Assembly: GCA_964623635.1 (NCBI GenBank)
Contig: CAZUUA010000001.1
Coordinates: 124,001 to 188,000, forward strand
Length of the DNA stretch: 64,000 bases
Origin: UMGS1696 sp964623635
GTDB lineage: Bacteria > Bacillota > Clostridia > Oscillospirales > CAG-272
Direction of reading: 5' to 3'
Shown here: one piece after another, positions 34,115-42,357 of the stretch
Layout: each line of letters begins with the position of its first letter
Numbering within the stretch: position 1 is the first letter of the stretch
Made by a program: the position numbers and the translations under genes
The notes under the pieces: generated by a model
Told to the model about the DNA's origin: nothing
Databases searched by the model: none
What the model saw: only the letters and a program-made list of their open reading frames with translations

Positions 34115-34143
34115 ACTATACCTTTTTTTTCGCCCATTGTCAA
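34115..34143 (-). promoter_or_regulatory. Promoter of the glycan operon (FAD oxidoreductase to DUF1080)
   Basis: On the minus strand TTGACA (34138-34143) and TATAGT (34115-34120) are 17 bases apart. It is divergent from the his promoter at 34235. Confidence 0.88.
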
Positions 34144-34234
34144 GGGGTTTTGGGCATATTTCTGAAACAAGGCACGATAGTATACACGTATCAAACGCAG
34201 CGACAAAAAACTTGAAAAAACTTTAGCACTTTAC

Positions 34235-34263
34235 TTGACAAAAGCGATAAAGTGTGGTATACT
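34235..34263 (+). promoter_or_regulatory. Promoter of the histidine operon
   Basis: TTGACA (34235-34240) and TATACT (34258-34263) are 17 bases apart. The leader to GTG 34324 is only about 55 bases. It has neither a T-box nor a run of His codons, so control must differ from the aromatic operon. Confidence 0.88.
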
Positions 34264-34323
34264 ATAGGCACGCCAAAAAACGTGTCATACGACGAAGTAA
34301 TAACGTAAAGGAAACGAAAGCCT

Positions 34324-35436
34324 GTGAAAGAAACCATTCTGCCCAAGGAAGAGACCGCTGTGCTGGCCATGCGCACGTTGTACGAAAGCTTTGGGTATAC
34401 CAAATATAAAATGTCCAAGTTCGAGGACTACGACCTGTATCGGGACAACAAACGGTTCTTGCCCAAGGGTGAGATCCTGACCTTCCCCAACCGGGACGGA
34501 CGACTGCTGGCACTGAAACCGGACGTGACCCTGTCCATCGTCAAGAATGCCCGTGCCGGCGAACAGATCCGGGAATATTACAACGAAAACGTCTACAGAG
34601 GCATGGACGGTGAACAACGGGAGATCATGCAGGTGGGTCTGGAATGCATCGGCGAGATCGATCTGTATTCCACCTGTGAGGTCATCCGACTGGCGAAAAA
34701 ATCGTTATCCATCATCTGCGAAAATTCCATCCTGGATATCTCCCACGGTGCTTTCGTGGCAGGTCTGCTGGATGCCGCCGGACTACCGGAGGATGGTGTG
34801 CGGGATCGGTTCAATGCCTGCATCGCCGGAAAAAATGCCCATGAGCTGTCGAGCCTGTGCCGGGAATACGGTGTGGCAACAGACGTGGAAGAAAAGCTGT
34901 GTCGGCTCCTGACCCTGTACGGCCCCTTTGCTGCGATCCGGGACGATATGCAGTCTCTGGTGGTCAGCGAAGACATGGCAAATGCCTACCGGGAGATCGA
35001 AGCCATCGACAACTACTTCCGCACCATTGGGGAAGACAAGGGTCTGGCAGTGGATCTGTCTCTGGTCAACGATATGTGCTACTATACCGGTGTGTTATTC
35101 CGTGGGTACGTCCAAGGCGTACCGGTGGGCGTGCTGTCCGGCGGTCGGTACGATGGGCTCCTGCAGCGGATGCAGAAAAACGATATGGGCGCCGTGGGCT
35201 TTGCGGTGTACATGAATCTCTTGGATCTGTACTTTGACGAAGGCCGGGGAAAAGAATACGACGTGGACATTCTGGTGACCTACGACAGCGGCACCGATAT
35301 GGCGTCTCTGTCCCGTACCGTGGATATGCTCATGGGCGGCGGCAGAAGTGTCCGGGTACAAAAGCAGGCAGACGACAAGCTGCGGTACAAGGAAAAATTC
35401 CACTACGGAGAAAGGGGGCTTGAGATCCGTGACTGA
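34324..35436 (+). CDS. hisZ: ATP phosphoribosyltransferase regulatory subunit HisZ
   Basis: HisZ is a histidyl-tRNA synthetase paralogue needed by short-form HisG for the first step of histidine synthesis. The 370-residue protein starts at GTG 34324 after AAAGGAAA. Class II synthetase-like segments are visible: LALKPDVTLSIV (near residue 60), CYYTGVLFRGYV (near 254) and LSGGRYDGLL (near 271). It lacks the anticodon-binding domain of a true HisRS. It overlaps hisG by 8 bases. The pairing with short HisG is expected. Confidence 0.93.
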   Translation: MKETILPKEETAVLAMRTLYESFGYTKYKMSKFEDYDLYRDNKRFLPKGEILTFPNRDGRLLALKPDVTLSIVKNARAGEQIREYYNENVYRGMDGEQREIMQVGLECIGEIDLYSTCEVIRLAKKSLSIICENSILDISHGAFVAGLLDAAGLPEDGVRDRFNACIAGKNAHELSSLCREYGVATDVEEKLCRLLTLYGPFAAIRDDMQSLVVSEDMANAYREIEAIDNYFRTIGEDKGLAVDLSLVNDMCYYTGVLFRGYVQGVPVGVLSGGRYDGLLQRMQKNDMGAVGFAVYMNLLDLYFDEGRGKEYDVDILVTYDSGTDMASLSRTVDMLMGGGRSVRVQKQADDKLRYKEKFHYGERGLEIRD

Positions 35437-36079
35437 GAAGCTGGATAAGACCATCAGCATTGCACTGCCCAAAGGACGACTGGGCGAAAAGACCTATGCC
35501 ATGCTGGAGGAGCTGGGCTACGGCTGTCCCGGCGTCATGGACAATTCCCGGAAGCTGATCTTCACCGATGAAGCAGCCACTGTGCGGTATTTCTGGGTAA
35601 AGCCCTCGGACGTGGCGATCTATGTAGAGCATGGTGCCGCCGACGTAGGTGTGGTGGGACGAGACATCCTCTTGGAATACCAGCCGGACGTGTATGAGCT
35701 GACAGACCTGGGCTTTGGCAAGTGTCGGATGTGCGTGGCTGGACCGGAGAACGTGACCCCCAGTGCGGATCGCACCCTGCGCATTGCTACCAAGTTCGTA
35801 CACATTGCCAAGGAATACTATAGAGCCCGCAGCCGGGAGATCGAGATCATCAAGCTCAACGGCTCCATCGAGCTGGCACCGATCTTAGGTCTGTCGGACG
35901 TGATCGTGGATATCGTGGAGACCGGCACCACCCTGAAGGAGAACCACTTAGAAGTCAAGGAAGAGATCGTTCCCATCAGTGCCCGGTTCATCGTCAACAA
36001 GGCGGCCTACCGGTTCAAGCAAAAAGAAATCGCCGTCATGAACGAAAAGATCGGCAAATGGCTCAGCGAAAAGAAGTGA
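35429..36079 (+). CDS. hisG: ATP phosphoribosyltransferase catalytic subunit, short form
   Basis: HisG joins ATP and PRPP in the committed step of histidine synthesis. GTG 35429 follows AAGGGGG and overlaps the hisZ stop. Upstream in-frame starts lie deep in hisZ and were rejected. The 216-residue size and ISIALPKGRLGEKTY, DVGVVGRDILLE and the PRPP-binding DVIVDIVETGTTLKEN (near 165) identify the short form, which lacks the C-terminal regulatory domain and depends on HisZ. Confidence 0.95.
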   Translation: MTEKLDKTISIALPKGRLGEKTYAMLEELGYGCPGVMDNSRKLIFTDEAATVRYFWVKPSDVAIYVEHGAADVGVVGRDILLEYQPDVYELTDLGFGKCRMCVAGPENVTPSADRTLRIATKFVHIAKEYYRARSREIEIIKLNGSIELAPILGLSDVIVDIVETGTTLKENHLEVKEEIVPISARFIVNKAAYRFKQKEIAVMNEKIGKWLSEKK

Positions 36080-36094
36080 TCGGAGAATATAGCT

Positions 36095-37393
36095 ATGATC
36101 AAGATATACAAAAGCAAAGAGATCGCAAGAGAGGATATCGTATGCCGGGAAGTGACGGCGGCTGGTGTGGAAGATACCGTAGCGGATATCCTGTATGACG
36201 TGCGCAAAAACGGCGACGAAGCATTGTGCCGGTATGCGAAAAAGTTTGATAAGATCGATATGACCCCGGCAGAGCTGATCGTGCCCCAGAGCGAGATCGA
36301 CGCCGCTTGGGACGCCATGGAACCGGAATTCCGTGCCGTGCTGGAAGAATCGGCCGCCAACATCCGTGCCTTCCACGAAAAGCAGGTGCGCAACGGTTTT
36401 GCCATGACGGAGAAGGACGGCGTGGTGCTGGGGCAGAAGATCACGCCCATTGCCAAGGTGGGTCTGTATGTACCCGGCGGCACGGCACCGCTGCTGTCTT
36501 CGGTACTGATGAACGCCATTCCTGCCAAGATCGCCGGTTGCGGGCAGATCGCCATGACCACGCCGCCCGGCCGTGACGGCAAGGTACCGGCATCCATCTT
36601 AGCGGCAGCCAAGGTGGCCGGTGTGGACCGGGTGTACAAAATGGGCGGCGCACAGGCCATTGGCGCACTTGCCTACGGTACCGCCACGGTGGACGCAGTG
36701 GACAAGATCGTAGGGCCGGGCAATGCCTACGTAGCAGAGGCAAAGAAGCAGGTGTTTGGCAAGGTCGCCATCGACATGATCGCCGGACCCAGCGAGATCC
36801 TGGTGCTGTGTGACGAGACCTGCGACCCGGTGGTGGTAGCGGCCGATATGCTGTCTCAGGCGGAGCACGACAAAATGGCGTCTGCCATCTTAGTGACCCC
36901 CAGCGAAGCCTTGGCCAATGCGGTGTCCGGCGAACTGGAACGGCAGATCCCCACACTGCCCAGAGCCGAGATTGCCCGGATCTCCATCGATACCGGCAGC
37001 AAGATCATTTTGACGGAAAGCTTTGCGGAAGCGGTGGACATCGCCAGCGAGATCGCACCGGAGCACTTGGAGCTGATGTGTGACGATCCCTTCGCTTGGC
37101 TGCCCCGTGTGAAGAATGCCGGTTCGATCTTCCTGGGAAAAAACTGTCCGGAAGCGTTGGGCGATTATTTTGCCGGACCCAATCACGTTCTGCCCACCGG
37201 CGGCACGGCGAAATTCTCCAGCCCCTTGTCGGTAGACGACTTTATCAAGAAATCCTCGTACATTTATTATACCGCAGAAGCCCTGGAAGCGGTCGGCGAA
37301 AAGGTCTATGCCTTTGCGACCCGTGAAAAGTTGGACGGGCACGCTCGTTCTGCCGTGGTCCGCTATCGCCGGGAAACGCTGTGGGACAAGTGA
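36095..37393 (+). CDS. hisD: Histidinol dehydrogenase
   Basis: HisD performs the last two NAD-linked oxidations to histidine. The 432-residue length is standard. Recognisable stretches include KVGLYVPGGTAPLLSSVLMN (near residue 125), VDKIVGPGNAYVAEAKKQVFG (near 205), the zinc-site DMLSQAEHDKMA (near 252) and the late GPNHVLPTGGTAKFSSPLSV (near 365), where catalytic His and Glu residues lie. GGAGA precedes ATG 36095. The gap from hisG is 15 bases. Confidence 0.97.
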   Translation: MIKIYKSKEIAREDIVCREVTAAGVEDTVADILYDVRKNGDEALCRYAKKFDKIDMTPAELIVPQSEIDAAWDAMEPEFRAVLEESAANIRAFHEKQVRNGFAMTEKDGVVLGQKITPIAKVGLYVPGGTAPLLSSVLMNAIPAKIAGCGQIAMTTPPGRDGKVPASILAAAKVAGVDRVYKMGGAQAIGALAYGTATVDAVDKIVGPGNAYVAEAKKQVFGKVAIDMIAGPSEILVLCDETCDPVVVAADMLSQAEHDKMASAILVTPSEALANAVSGELERQIPTLPRAEIARISIDTGSKIILTESFAEAVDIASEIAPEHLELMCDDPFAWLPRVKNAGSIFLGKNCPEALGDYFAGPNHVLPTGGTAKFSSPLSVDDFIKKSSYIYYTAEALEAVGEKVYAFATREKLDGHARSAVVRYRRETLWDK

Positions 37394-37475
37394 TCTTTTG
37401 CGTCTGTATTTGATTTTAACCTAACGCTGATCGACCATAACCAGCGATAACTTGATCTACCCTGTGAGGTGTATC

Positions 37476-38540
37476 GTGTCATCTTATTTTTCTTCTCGCT
37501 TTGCCGCTCTGGATGCCTATGTTCCCGGAGAACAGCCCAGAGATAAAGCCTACATCAAGCTCAATACCAACGAGTCTCCCTTCCCACCGTCTCCGGCCGT
37601 GCTGGACGTGATCTCTCGTGAAGCCGTGGCAGATCTGCGGCTGTATTCCGATCCCACCTGCTTGGATACCCGGTGTGCCATCGCCAAGCGATATGGACTG
37701 ACACCGGAGAACGTGCTGGTGGCCAACGGGTCAGACGAGTGTCTGCAGTTTCTGTTCTTAGGCTTTACCGAGCCGGGTGCCGTCTTTGCGGACATCACCT
37801 ATGGCTTCTATTCCGTTTTTGCCGACCTGCATCAGGTACCGACCACGGTGATCCCGCTGCGGGAAGACTTCACCATTCCGGTGGAAGCCTTCTGTGCCGC
37901 CAAGGGTACCATCTTTATCGCCAATCCCAATGCACCCACCGGTATTGCGCTGACTTTAGCAGAGATCGAGCAGCTCCTTCGCTCCGACCCGGATCGGCTG
38001 GTGGTGATCGATGAAGCGTACGTGGACTTTGGCGGCGATAGTGCGGTGTCGCTGCTGCCGAAATATCCCAATTTGGCAGTGGTGCAGACCTATTCCAAGT
38101 CCCGTTCGCTGGCTGGGGCACGACTGGGCTTCACGCTGGCATCGCCGGAGATCATTGCCGACATGGACAAGCTGCGCTATTCCACCAATCCTTACAACGT
38201 GAACAGACTGACCCTGCTGGCCGGGCGTGCGGCTATGGAGGACGAAGACTATTTCCAGAAGAATCGCCGTGCCATCATGGACAACCGAGCTTGGACCAAG
38301 GCCGCTTTGGAAGCACGTGGCTTCTACGTCACCGACTCCATGACCAACTTCCTCTTTGCCCGTACCGACAGACTGGACGGTGGAGAGCTGTACCGGCTGC
38401 TGAAGGACAAGGGTGTGCTGGTGCGCCACTTCACCGGGAAACGGATCTGCCAGTTCAACCGGATCACCATCGGTACCAAGCAGGATATGGAAATATTTAT
38501 CCAAAAGATCGATGAGATCTTTGACGAGAAGGGAGTGTGA
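37476..38540 (+). CDS. hisC: Histidinol-phosphate aminotransferase
   Basis: HisC is a class I/II PLP aminotransferase. GTG 37476 follows GTGAGGTG and leads straight into the N-terminal segment. An upstream in-frame TTG has no ribosome site. The 354-residue protein has NTNESPFPPSP (near residue 27), NPNAPTG (near 149), DEAYVDFGG (near 176) and the PLP-lysine motif YSKSRSLAGARLG (near 205). The 82-base gap after hisD is the longest intergenic stretch in the operon outside the assembly gap. Confidence 0.93.
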   Translation: MSSYFSSRFAALDAYVPGEQPRDKAYIKLNTNESPFPPSPAVLDVISREAVADLRLYSDPTCLDTRCAIAKRYGLTPENVLVANGSDECLQFLFLGFTEPGAVFADITYGFYSVFADLHQVPTTVIPLREDFTIPVEAFCAAKGTIFIANPNAPTGIALTLAEIEQLLRSDPDRLVVIDEAYVDFGGDSAVSLLPKYPNLAVVQTYSKSRSLAGARLGFTLASPEIIADMDKLRYSTNPYNVNRLTLLAGRAAMEDEDYFQKNRRAIMDNRAWTKAALEARGFYVTDSMTNFLFARTDRLDGGELYRLLKDKGVLVRHFTGKRICQFNRITIGTKQDMEIFIQKIDEIFDEKGV

Positions 38541-38543
38541 CCC

Positions 38544-39128
38544 ATGCGGCAAAGTACGATTAAGCGATACACAGCAGAAACGAAGATCGATCTGACCCTG
38601 TCTCTGGACGTGGGAGCGGTGGACATCCACACCGGCTGTGGGTTTCTCGACCATATGCTGACCCTGTTTGCCCGGCACGGCCACTTTGGGCTGACCCTGA
38701 CCTGCGACGGGGACACAGAGGTGGACTATCACCATACCACCGAGGATATCGGTATCGCACTGGGTCAGGCCTTTGCAGAAGCACTGGGAGACAAGCGAGG
38801 CATTTGCCGGTACGCACACATCCTGCTGCCTATGGACGAAGCGCTGATCCTGTGTGCCGTGGATATTTCCGGCCGAGCACATCTGTCCTATGATGCCGCA
38901 CTGCCTGCCGCCAAGGTGGGAGATTTTGATACAGAGCTGGTGAAGGAATTCTTCCTTGGCTTTGTACGGGTAGCCGGGCTCACGCTGCATATCCGGCAGA
39001 TGGCAGGAGAGAACACCCACCACATCATCGAAGGAATGTACAAGGCATTTGGCAGAGTGATGGCCGGTGCCAGCCGCATCGACGAAGCACACCGGGACGA
39101 GATCCCATCCACGAAAGGAACATTATGA
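38544..39128 (+). CDS. hisB: Imidazoleglycerol-phosphate dehydratase
   Basis: The 194-residue protein is the monofunctional dehydratase with the two metal-binding motifs CGFLDHMLTLFARHG (near residue 33) and DYHHTTEDIGIALG (near 60), and a late second pair (ENTHHIIEGMYKAF near 155). It lacks the N-terminal histidinol-phosphatase domain found in enterobacterial HisB. That phosphatase must be encoded elsewhere. The end overlaps hisH by ATGA. Confidence 0.97.
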   Translation: MRQSTIKRYTAETKIDLTLSLDVGAVDIHTGCGFLDHMLTLFARHGHFGLTLTCDGDTEVDYHHTTEDIGIALGQAFAEALGDKRGICRYAHILLPMDEALILCAVDISGRAHLSYDAALPAAKVGDFDTELVKEFFLGFVRVAGLTLHIRQMAGENTHHIIEGMYKAFGRVMAGASRIDEAHRDEIPSTKGTL

Positions 39129-39736
39129 TAGCGATCATTGACTATGGCGTTGGCAATATATTTTCCCTGTGCAGCTCCTTTGGTGCCATTGGTGCCGAAG
39201 CGGTGCTGACCGGAGACAGAGACGTGGTGCGTCGAGCCGACAAGCTGATCCTGCCGGGGGTAGGTGCTTTTGGAGATGCGGCGGACAAGCTGAAAGCCTG
39301 TGGCCTGTGGGACGTGGTTTTGGAAGAAGCCGCCACCGGGAAGCCACTGTTGGGTATCTGCCTGGGTATGCAGCTGCTGTTTGACGAGAGCCACGAATAC
39401 GGGATCCACAAGGGGCTGGGGCTGATTCCCGGTCGTGTGATGCCCATTGCACCGGAGGTACCCAAGGGCGTGAAGATCCCCCACATTGGCTGGAATGCAC
39501 TGCACTTCACCGGAGAGCCCTCGCCGCTGTTTGCTGGACTGAACGAAGGCGATCACGTGTATTTCGTTCATTCGTACTACGCTGCCGACTGTGCCGAAAA
39601 CACCATCGCCACAACGGAATATTATGCCGAGCTGACCGCCGCCGTGGCCAAAGGAAACGTATACGGCACGCAGTTTCACCCGGAAAAGAGCGGTGAAGTC
39701 GGATTGAAGATTTTGAAAAACTTCGCACAGCTATAA
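39125..39736 (+). CDS. hisH: Imidazole glycerol phosphate synthase, glutaminase subunit
   Basis: HisH supplies ammonia to HisF. The 203-residue class I amidotransferase has nucleophile Cys in LLGICLGMQLLFDES (near residue 80) and the His-Glu pair in GTQFHPEKSGEVG (near 186). It overlaps hisB by 4 bases. Its last 55 coding bases (39679-39733) are repeated at 39768-39822, just before the scaffold gap, so the sequence beyond the stop is unreliable. Confidence 0.95.
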   Translation: MIAIIDYGVGNIFSLCSSFGAIGAEAVLTGDRDVVRRADKLILPGVGAFGDAADKLKACGLWDVVLEEAATGKPLLGICLGMQLLFDESHEYGIHKGLGLIPGRVMPIAPEVPKGVKIPHIGWNALHFTGEPSPLFAGLNEGDHVYFVHSYYAADCAENTIATTEYYAELTAAVAKGNVYGTQFHPEKSGEVGLKILKNFAQL

Positions 39737-39822
39737 TGCGTGCAGAGCGTGCGTATAGCTACCTTTTCCCGGAAAAGAGCGGTGAAGTCGGATTGAAGAT
39801 TTTGAAAAACTTCGCACAGCTA
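39679..39822. repeat. 55-bp direct repeat of the hisH 3' end abutting the gap
   Basis: Positions 39679-39733 and 39768-39822 are identical (start CCCGGAAAAGAGCGG, end CTTCGCACAGCTA), separated by 34 bases. The second copy ends exactly at the first N. After the gap the sequence resumes TAATGCGTG, which also follows the first copy. This points to unmerged overlapping contig ends or a collapsed tandem repeat, not a real gene duplication. Confidence 0.9.
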
Positions 39823-39922
39823 NNNNNNNNNNNNNNNNNNNNNNNNNNNNNNNNNNNNNNNNNNNNNNNNNNNNNNNNNNNNNNNNNNNNNNNNNNNNNN
39901 NNNNNNNNNNNNNNNNNNNNNN
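39823..39922. other. Scaffold gap of 100 N
   Basis: There are exactly 100 undetermined bases between hisH and hisA. The round number suggests a gap of unknown length. Because hisH and hisA are both intact, the missing DNA may be short, absent or even negative (overlap). Confidence 0.95.
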
Positions 39923-39981
39923 TAATGCGTGTGCTTGACTGTTCCATACCCTGTATTTCTAACGTAAATTTGGAGTAAACC

Positions 39982-40707
39982 ATGATGCATATTTTCCCAG
40001 CGATCGATTTGTGCGGCGGACAGGTGGTGCGGCTGTACAAGGGCGATTATGAAAAAAAGACCGTCTATTCCGATGACCCTGCCGCCTTTGCCCGTTCCTT
40101 CTGGGAAGCCGGCGCCGAATATCTCCATCTGGTGGATCTGGATGGCGCCAAGGCCGGACACGCTGTGAACCTGGATCTGATCGAAAAGCTGATCCGGGAA
40201 AGCAGGCTGCAAGTGGAAGTAGGCGGCGGCATCCGAACCGAGGAGACCATCCGGCAGTACATCGACATCGGCGTATTCCGGGTGATCTTAGGCACCGCTG
40301 CCCTGACCGACCGACCCTTCCTCACCCGTATGGTGGAAAAATACGGTGACAAGATCGCAGTGGGTGTGGACATCCGGGACGGTATGGTGGCGACCCACGG
40401 CTGGACAGAGACCTCCACGGTACCTTGCCTGGACTTCTGCCACTTTCTGGAAGACATTGGTGTCAGCGCCATCATTTGCACCGACATTGCCAAGGACGGC
40501 GCTATGTCCGGTACGAACTTAGCTTTGTACAAAGAGCTGCACCGGGAGCTGCACATGGACATCACAGCCTCCGGAGGCGTGTCGTCTTTGGCAGACGTGC
40601 GTGCTTTAGCCGAGGAAGGTGTGTACGGTGCGATCTTAGGCAAGGCTCTGTACACAGGAGACGTGGTGCTTCGTGAAGCGATCGATATTGTGAAAGCGTA
40701 TAAATAA
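39982..40707 (+). CDS. hisA: Phosphoribosylformimino-5-aminoimidazole carboxamide ribotide isomerase
   Basis: This 241-residue TIM barrel of the HisA/HisF family has the opening IFPAIDLCGGQVVRLYKGDY, with catalytic Asp in AIDL, the mid-barrel GVDIRDGMVATHGW (near residue 130) with the second catalytic Asp, and late phosphate loops ITASGGVSSLADV (near 190) and GAILGKALYTG (near 220). TTGGAG precedes ATG 39982. It is the first complete gene after the gap. Confidence 0.96.
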   Translation: MMHIFPAIDLCGGQVVRLYKGDYEKKTVYSDDPAAFARSFWEAGAEYLHLVDLDGAKAGHAVNLDLIEKLIRESRLQVEVGGGIRTEETIRQYIDIGVFRVILGTAALTDRPFLTRMVEKYGDKIAVGVDIRDGMVATHGWTETSTVPCLDFCHFLEDIGVSAIICTDIAKDGAMSGTNLALYKELHRELHMDITASGGVSSLADVRALAEEGVYGAILGKALYTGDVVLREAIDIVKAYK

Positions 40708-40721
40708 AGAGAGAAAAAAGC

Positions 40722-41495
40722 ATGATCACAAAACGGATCATCCCATGCCTGGATGTAAAAAATGGCAGAGTGGTCAAGGGCGTGAATTTTGCCGGACTGA
40801 ACGATGTGTCCTCTCCGGTGGAGCTGGCGCAGTACTACAGCAGCTGTGGTGCCGATGAGCTGGTGTTCTACGATATAACAGCCTCTGCGGAAGGTCGGGC
40901 CCTGTTCAGTGACATTCTCACAGAAGTGGCACGGAAGGTGTATATTCCCTTGACCGTGGGTGGCGGCATCAATACCATTGCCGATTTTGACCGGGTGCTG
41001 AAGTGCGGCGCCGATAAGGTCAGCGTCAACTCCGGTGCCATCGCCGACCCCGACCTGATCGGAGAAGCCGCCAAAAAATACGGCAACCAATGCGTGGTGC
41101 TGTCCTGCGATATCAAACGGGTAGGCGATCCACAAAGTGGATGGCAGTTCCGGCTCTTTGCCAAAGGCGGTAGAGTGGACACCGGATTGGACGCCATCGA
41201 ATGGATCAAAAGAGGAGAGGCCAACGGTGCCGGGGAGATCGTGGTCAACAGCATCGACACCGACGGCGTGAAGAAGGGCTTCGATATCGAAATGCTCCGT
41301 GCCGTGTCGGATGTGGTATCCGTGCCGGTCATCGCTTCCGGTGGCGCCGGTTGTGCCGAAGACTTTGTGAAGCTGTTCCAGGCCATTCCCGATATCGATG
41401 CCGGATTGGCTGCCTCCATCTTCCACTTCGGGGAAGTCAAGATCGCCGACCTGAAAAAGCTGCTGCAGGACAACGGCATTCTGGTGAGACGATAA
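40722..41495 (+). CDS. hisF: Imidazole glycerol phosphate synthase, cyclase subunit
   Basis: HisF pairs with HisH to form the imidazole ring. The 257-residue barrel has RIIPCLDVKNGRVVKGVNF (catalytic Asp near residue 11), FYDITASAEGR (near 50), the phosphate loops LTVGGGINTI (near 80) and IASGGAGCAEDF (near 205), and NSIDTDGVKKGFD with the second catalytic Asp (near 175). It follows hisA by 14 bases. Confidence 0.97.
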   Translation: MITKRIIPCLDVKNGRVVKGVNFAGLNDVSSPVELAQYYSSCGADELVFYDITASAEGRALFSDILTEVARKVYIPLTVGGGINTIADFDRVLKCGADKVSVNSGAIADPDLIGEAAKKYGNQCVVLSCDIKRVGDPQSGWQFRLFAKGGRVDTGLDAIEWIKRGEANGAGEIVVNSIDTDGVKKGFDIEMLRAVSDVVSVPVIASGGAGCAEDFVKLFQAIPDIDAGLAASIFHFGEVKIADLKKLLQDNGILVRR

Positions 41496-41552
41496 GGAAA
41501 GTCAGAAGTGGACGAGATTTGGATCCACTGTATACCAACGAAGGAGTAAATT

Positions 41553-42215
41553 ATGCTTACAATAAACGATTTGAAATTTGACGAAAAAGGTCTGATCCCT
41601 GCCATTGTGACAGACTACCAGACCGGCGAAGTGCTGACCCTGGCCTACATGAACCGGGAAAGTCTGGAGATCTCTCTTGCCGAAAAGACCACCTGCTTCT
41701 GGTCCCGTTCCAGAAAAGAGCTGTGGCGCAAGGGAGAGACCTCCGGCAACCGGCAGCACATCACCAAGATCGTTGCCGACTGTGACCGGGATGCGCTGAC
41801 CGTGTACGTGCGGAAGGATGGTCCGGCCTGCCATCTGGGCAACGAATCCTGCTTTGTAGACGAGCTGTTTATCAATGAAGACGAAGCAGAACCCTTCCAG
41901 CTCAAGGGACTGTACCAGCTTCTGGAAGGTAGAAAGGCCGATATGCCCGAAGGCTCCTACACCACCTATCTGTTCCAGAAGGGACTGGACAAGATCCTGA
42001 AGAAGGTGGGTGAGGAGTCCACCGAGGTCATCATCGCCGGAAAAGCCGAAGACAAGGCAGAGACCATCTACGAGATCGCAGACCTTGCCTACCACGTGAT
42101 GGTGCTGATGGTGGAAATGGGCATCTCTCTGGACGAAGTCCGTGACGAGCTTGCCTCCCGTCACGTCATCGACCACAAGGTCAAGCAGGAAAAAATGGGC
42201 GGCGAAGCAAAATAA
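41553..42215 (+). CDS. hisIE: Fused phosphoribosyl-AMP cyclohydrolase / phosphoribosyl-ATP pyrophosphatase
   Basis: The 220-residue bifunctional enzyme carries out steps two and three of histidine synthesis. The HisI part (about residues 1-115) has EVLTLAYMNRESLE, TTCFWSRSRKELWRKGETSGN and the metal-binding DCDRDAL, with a final GNESCF. The HisE part (about 120-210) has TTYLFQKGLDKILKKVGEES and EIADLAYHVMVLM. AAGGAG lies ahead of ATG 41553. It is the last gene of the operon before a strong terminator. Confidence 0.96.
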   Translation: MLTINDLKFDEKGLIPAIVTDYQTGEVLTLAYMNRESLEISLAEKTTCFWSRSRKELWRKGETSGNRQHITKIVADCDRDALTVYVRKDGPACHLGNESCFVDELFINEDEAEPFQLKGLYQLLEGRKADMPEGSYTTYLFQKGLDKILKKVGEESTEVIIAGKAEDKAETIYEIADLAYHVMVLMVEMGISLDEVRDELASRHVIDHKVKQEKMGGEAK

Positions 42216-42227
42216 TACGGGAACGAT

Positions 42228-42262
42228 ACGGTATCCGGGCACTGCTTGGGTACCGTTTTTTT
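42228..42262 (+). terminator. Terminator of the histidine operon
   Basis: ACGGTATCC (42228-42236) pairs with GGGTACCGT (42248-42256) apart from one mismatch and is followed by seven T. Confidence 0.88.
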
Positions 42263-42289
42263 ACCGGGTGCGAAAAAATCGATAGGGGA

Positions 42290-42318
42290 TTGACAGACAC
42301 GTTTGTACGTGTTATAAT
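42290..42318 (+). promoter_or_regulatory. Promoter with an internal operator-like palindrome
   Basis: TTGACA (42290-42295) and TATAAT (42313-42318) flank a 17-base spacer. The spacer contains the inverted repeat ACACGT-TTGT-ACGTGT (42297-42312), ending exactly at the -10 box. A repressor bound there would block RNA polymerase, so the gene at 42358 is probably tightly controlled. Confidence 0.85.
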
Positions 42319-42357
42319 GAGGGCAGAAACCAACACACAAAGTGAGGTACATAAACC

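Noticed and set aside
34264..34323. His leader peptide or T-box ahead of hisZ
   Set aside because: The leader is only about 55 bases, with no His-codon run, no T-box core and no terminator stem.
39736..39978. An open frame across the N run
   Set aside because: It consists of a duplicated hisH end plus undetermined bases.
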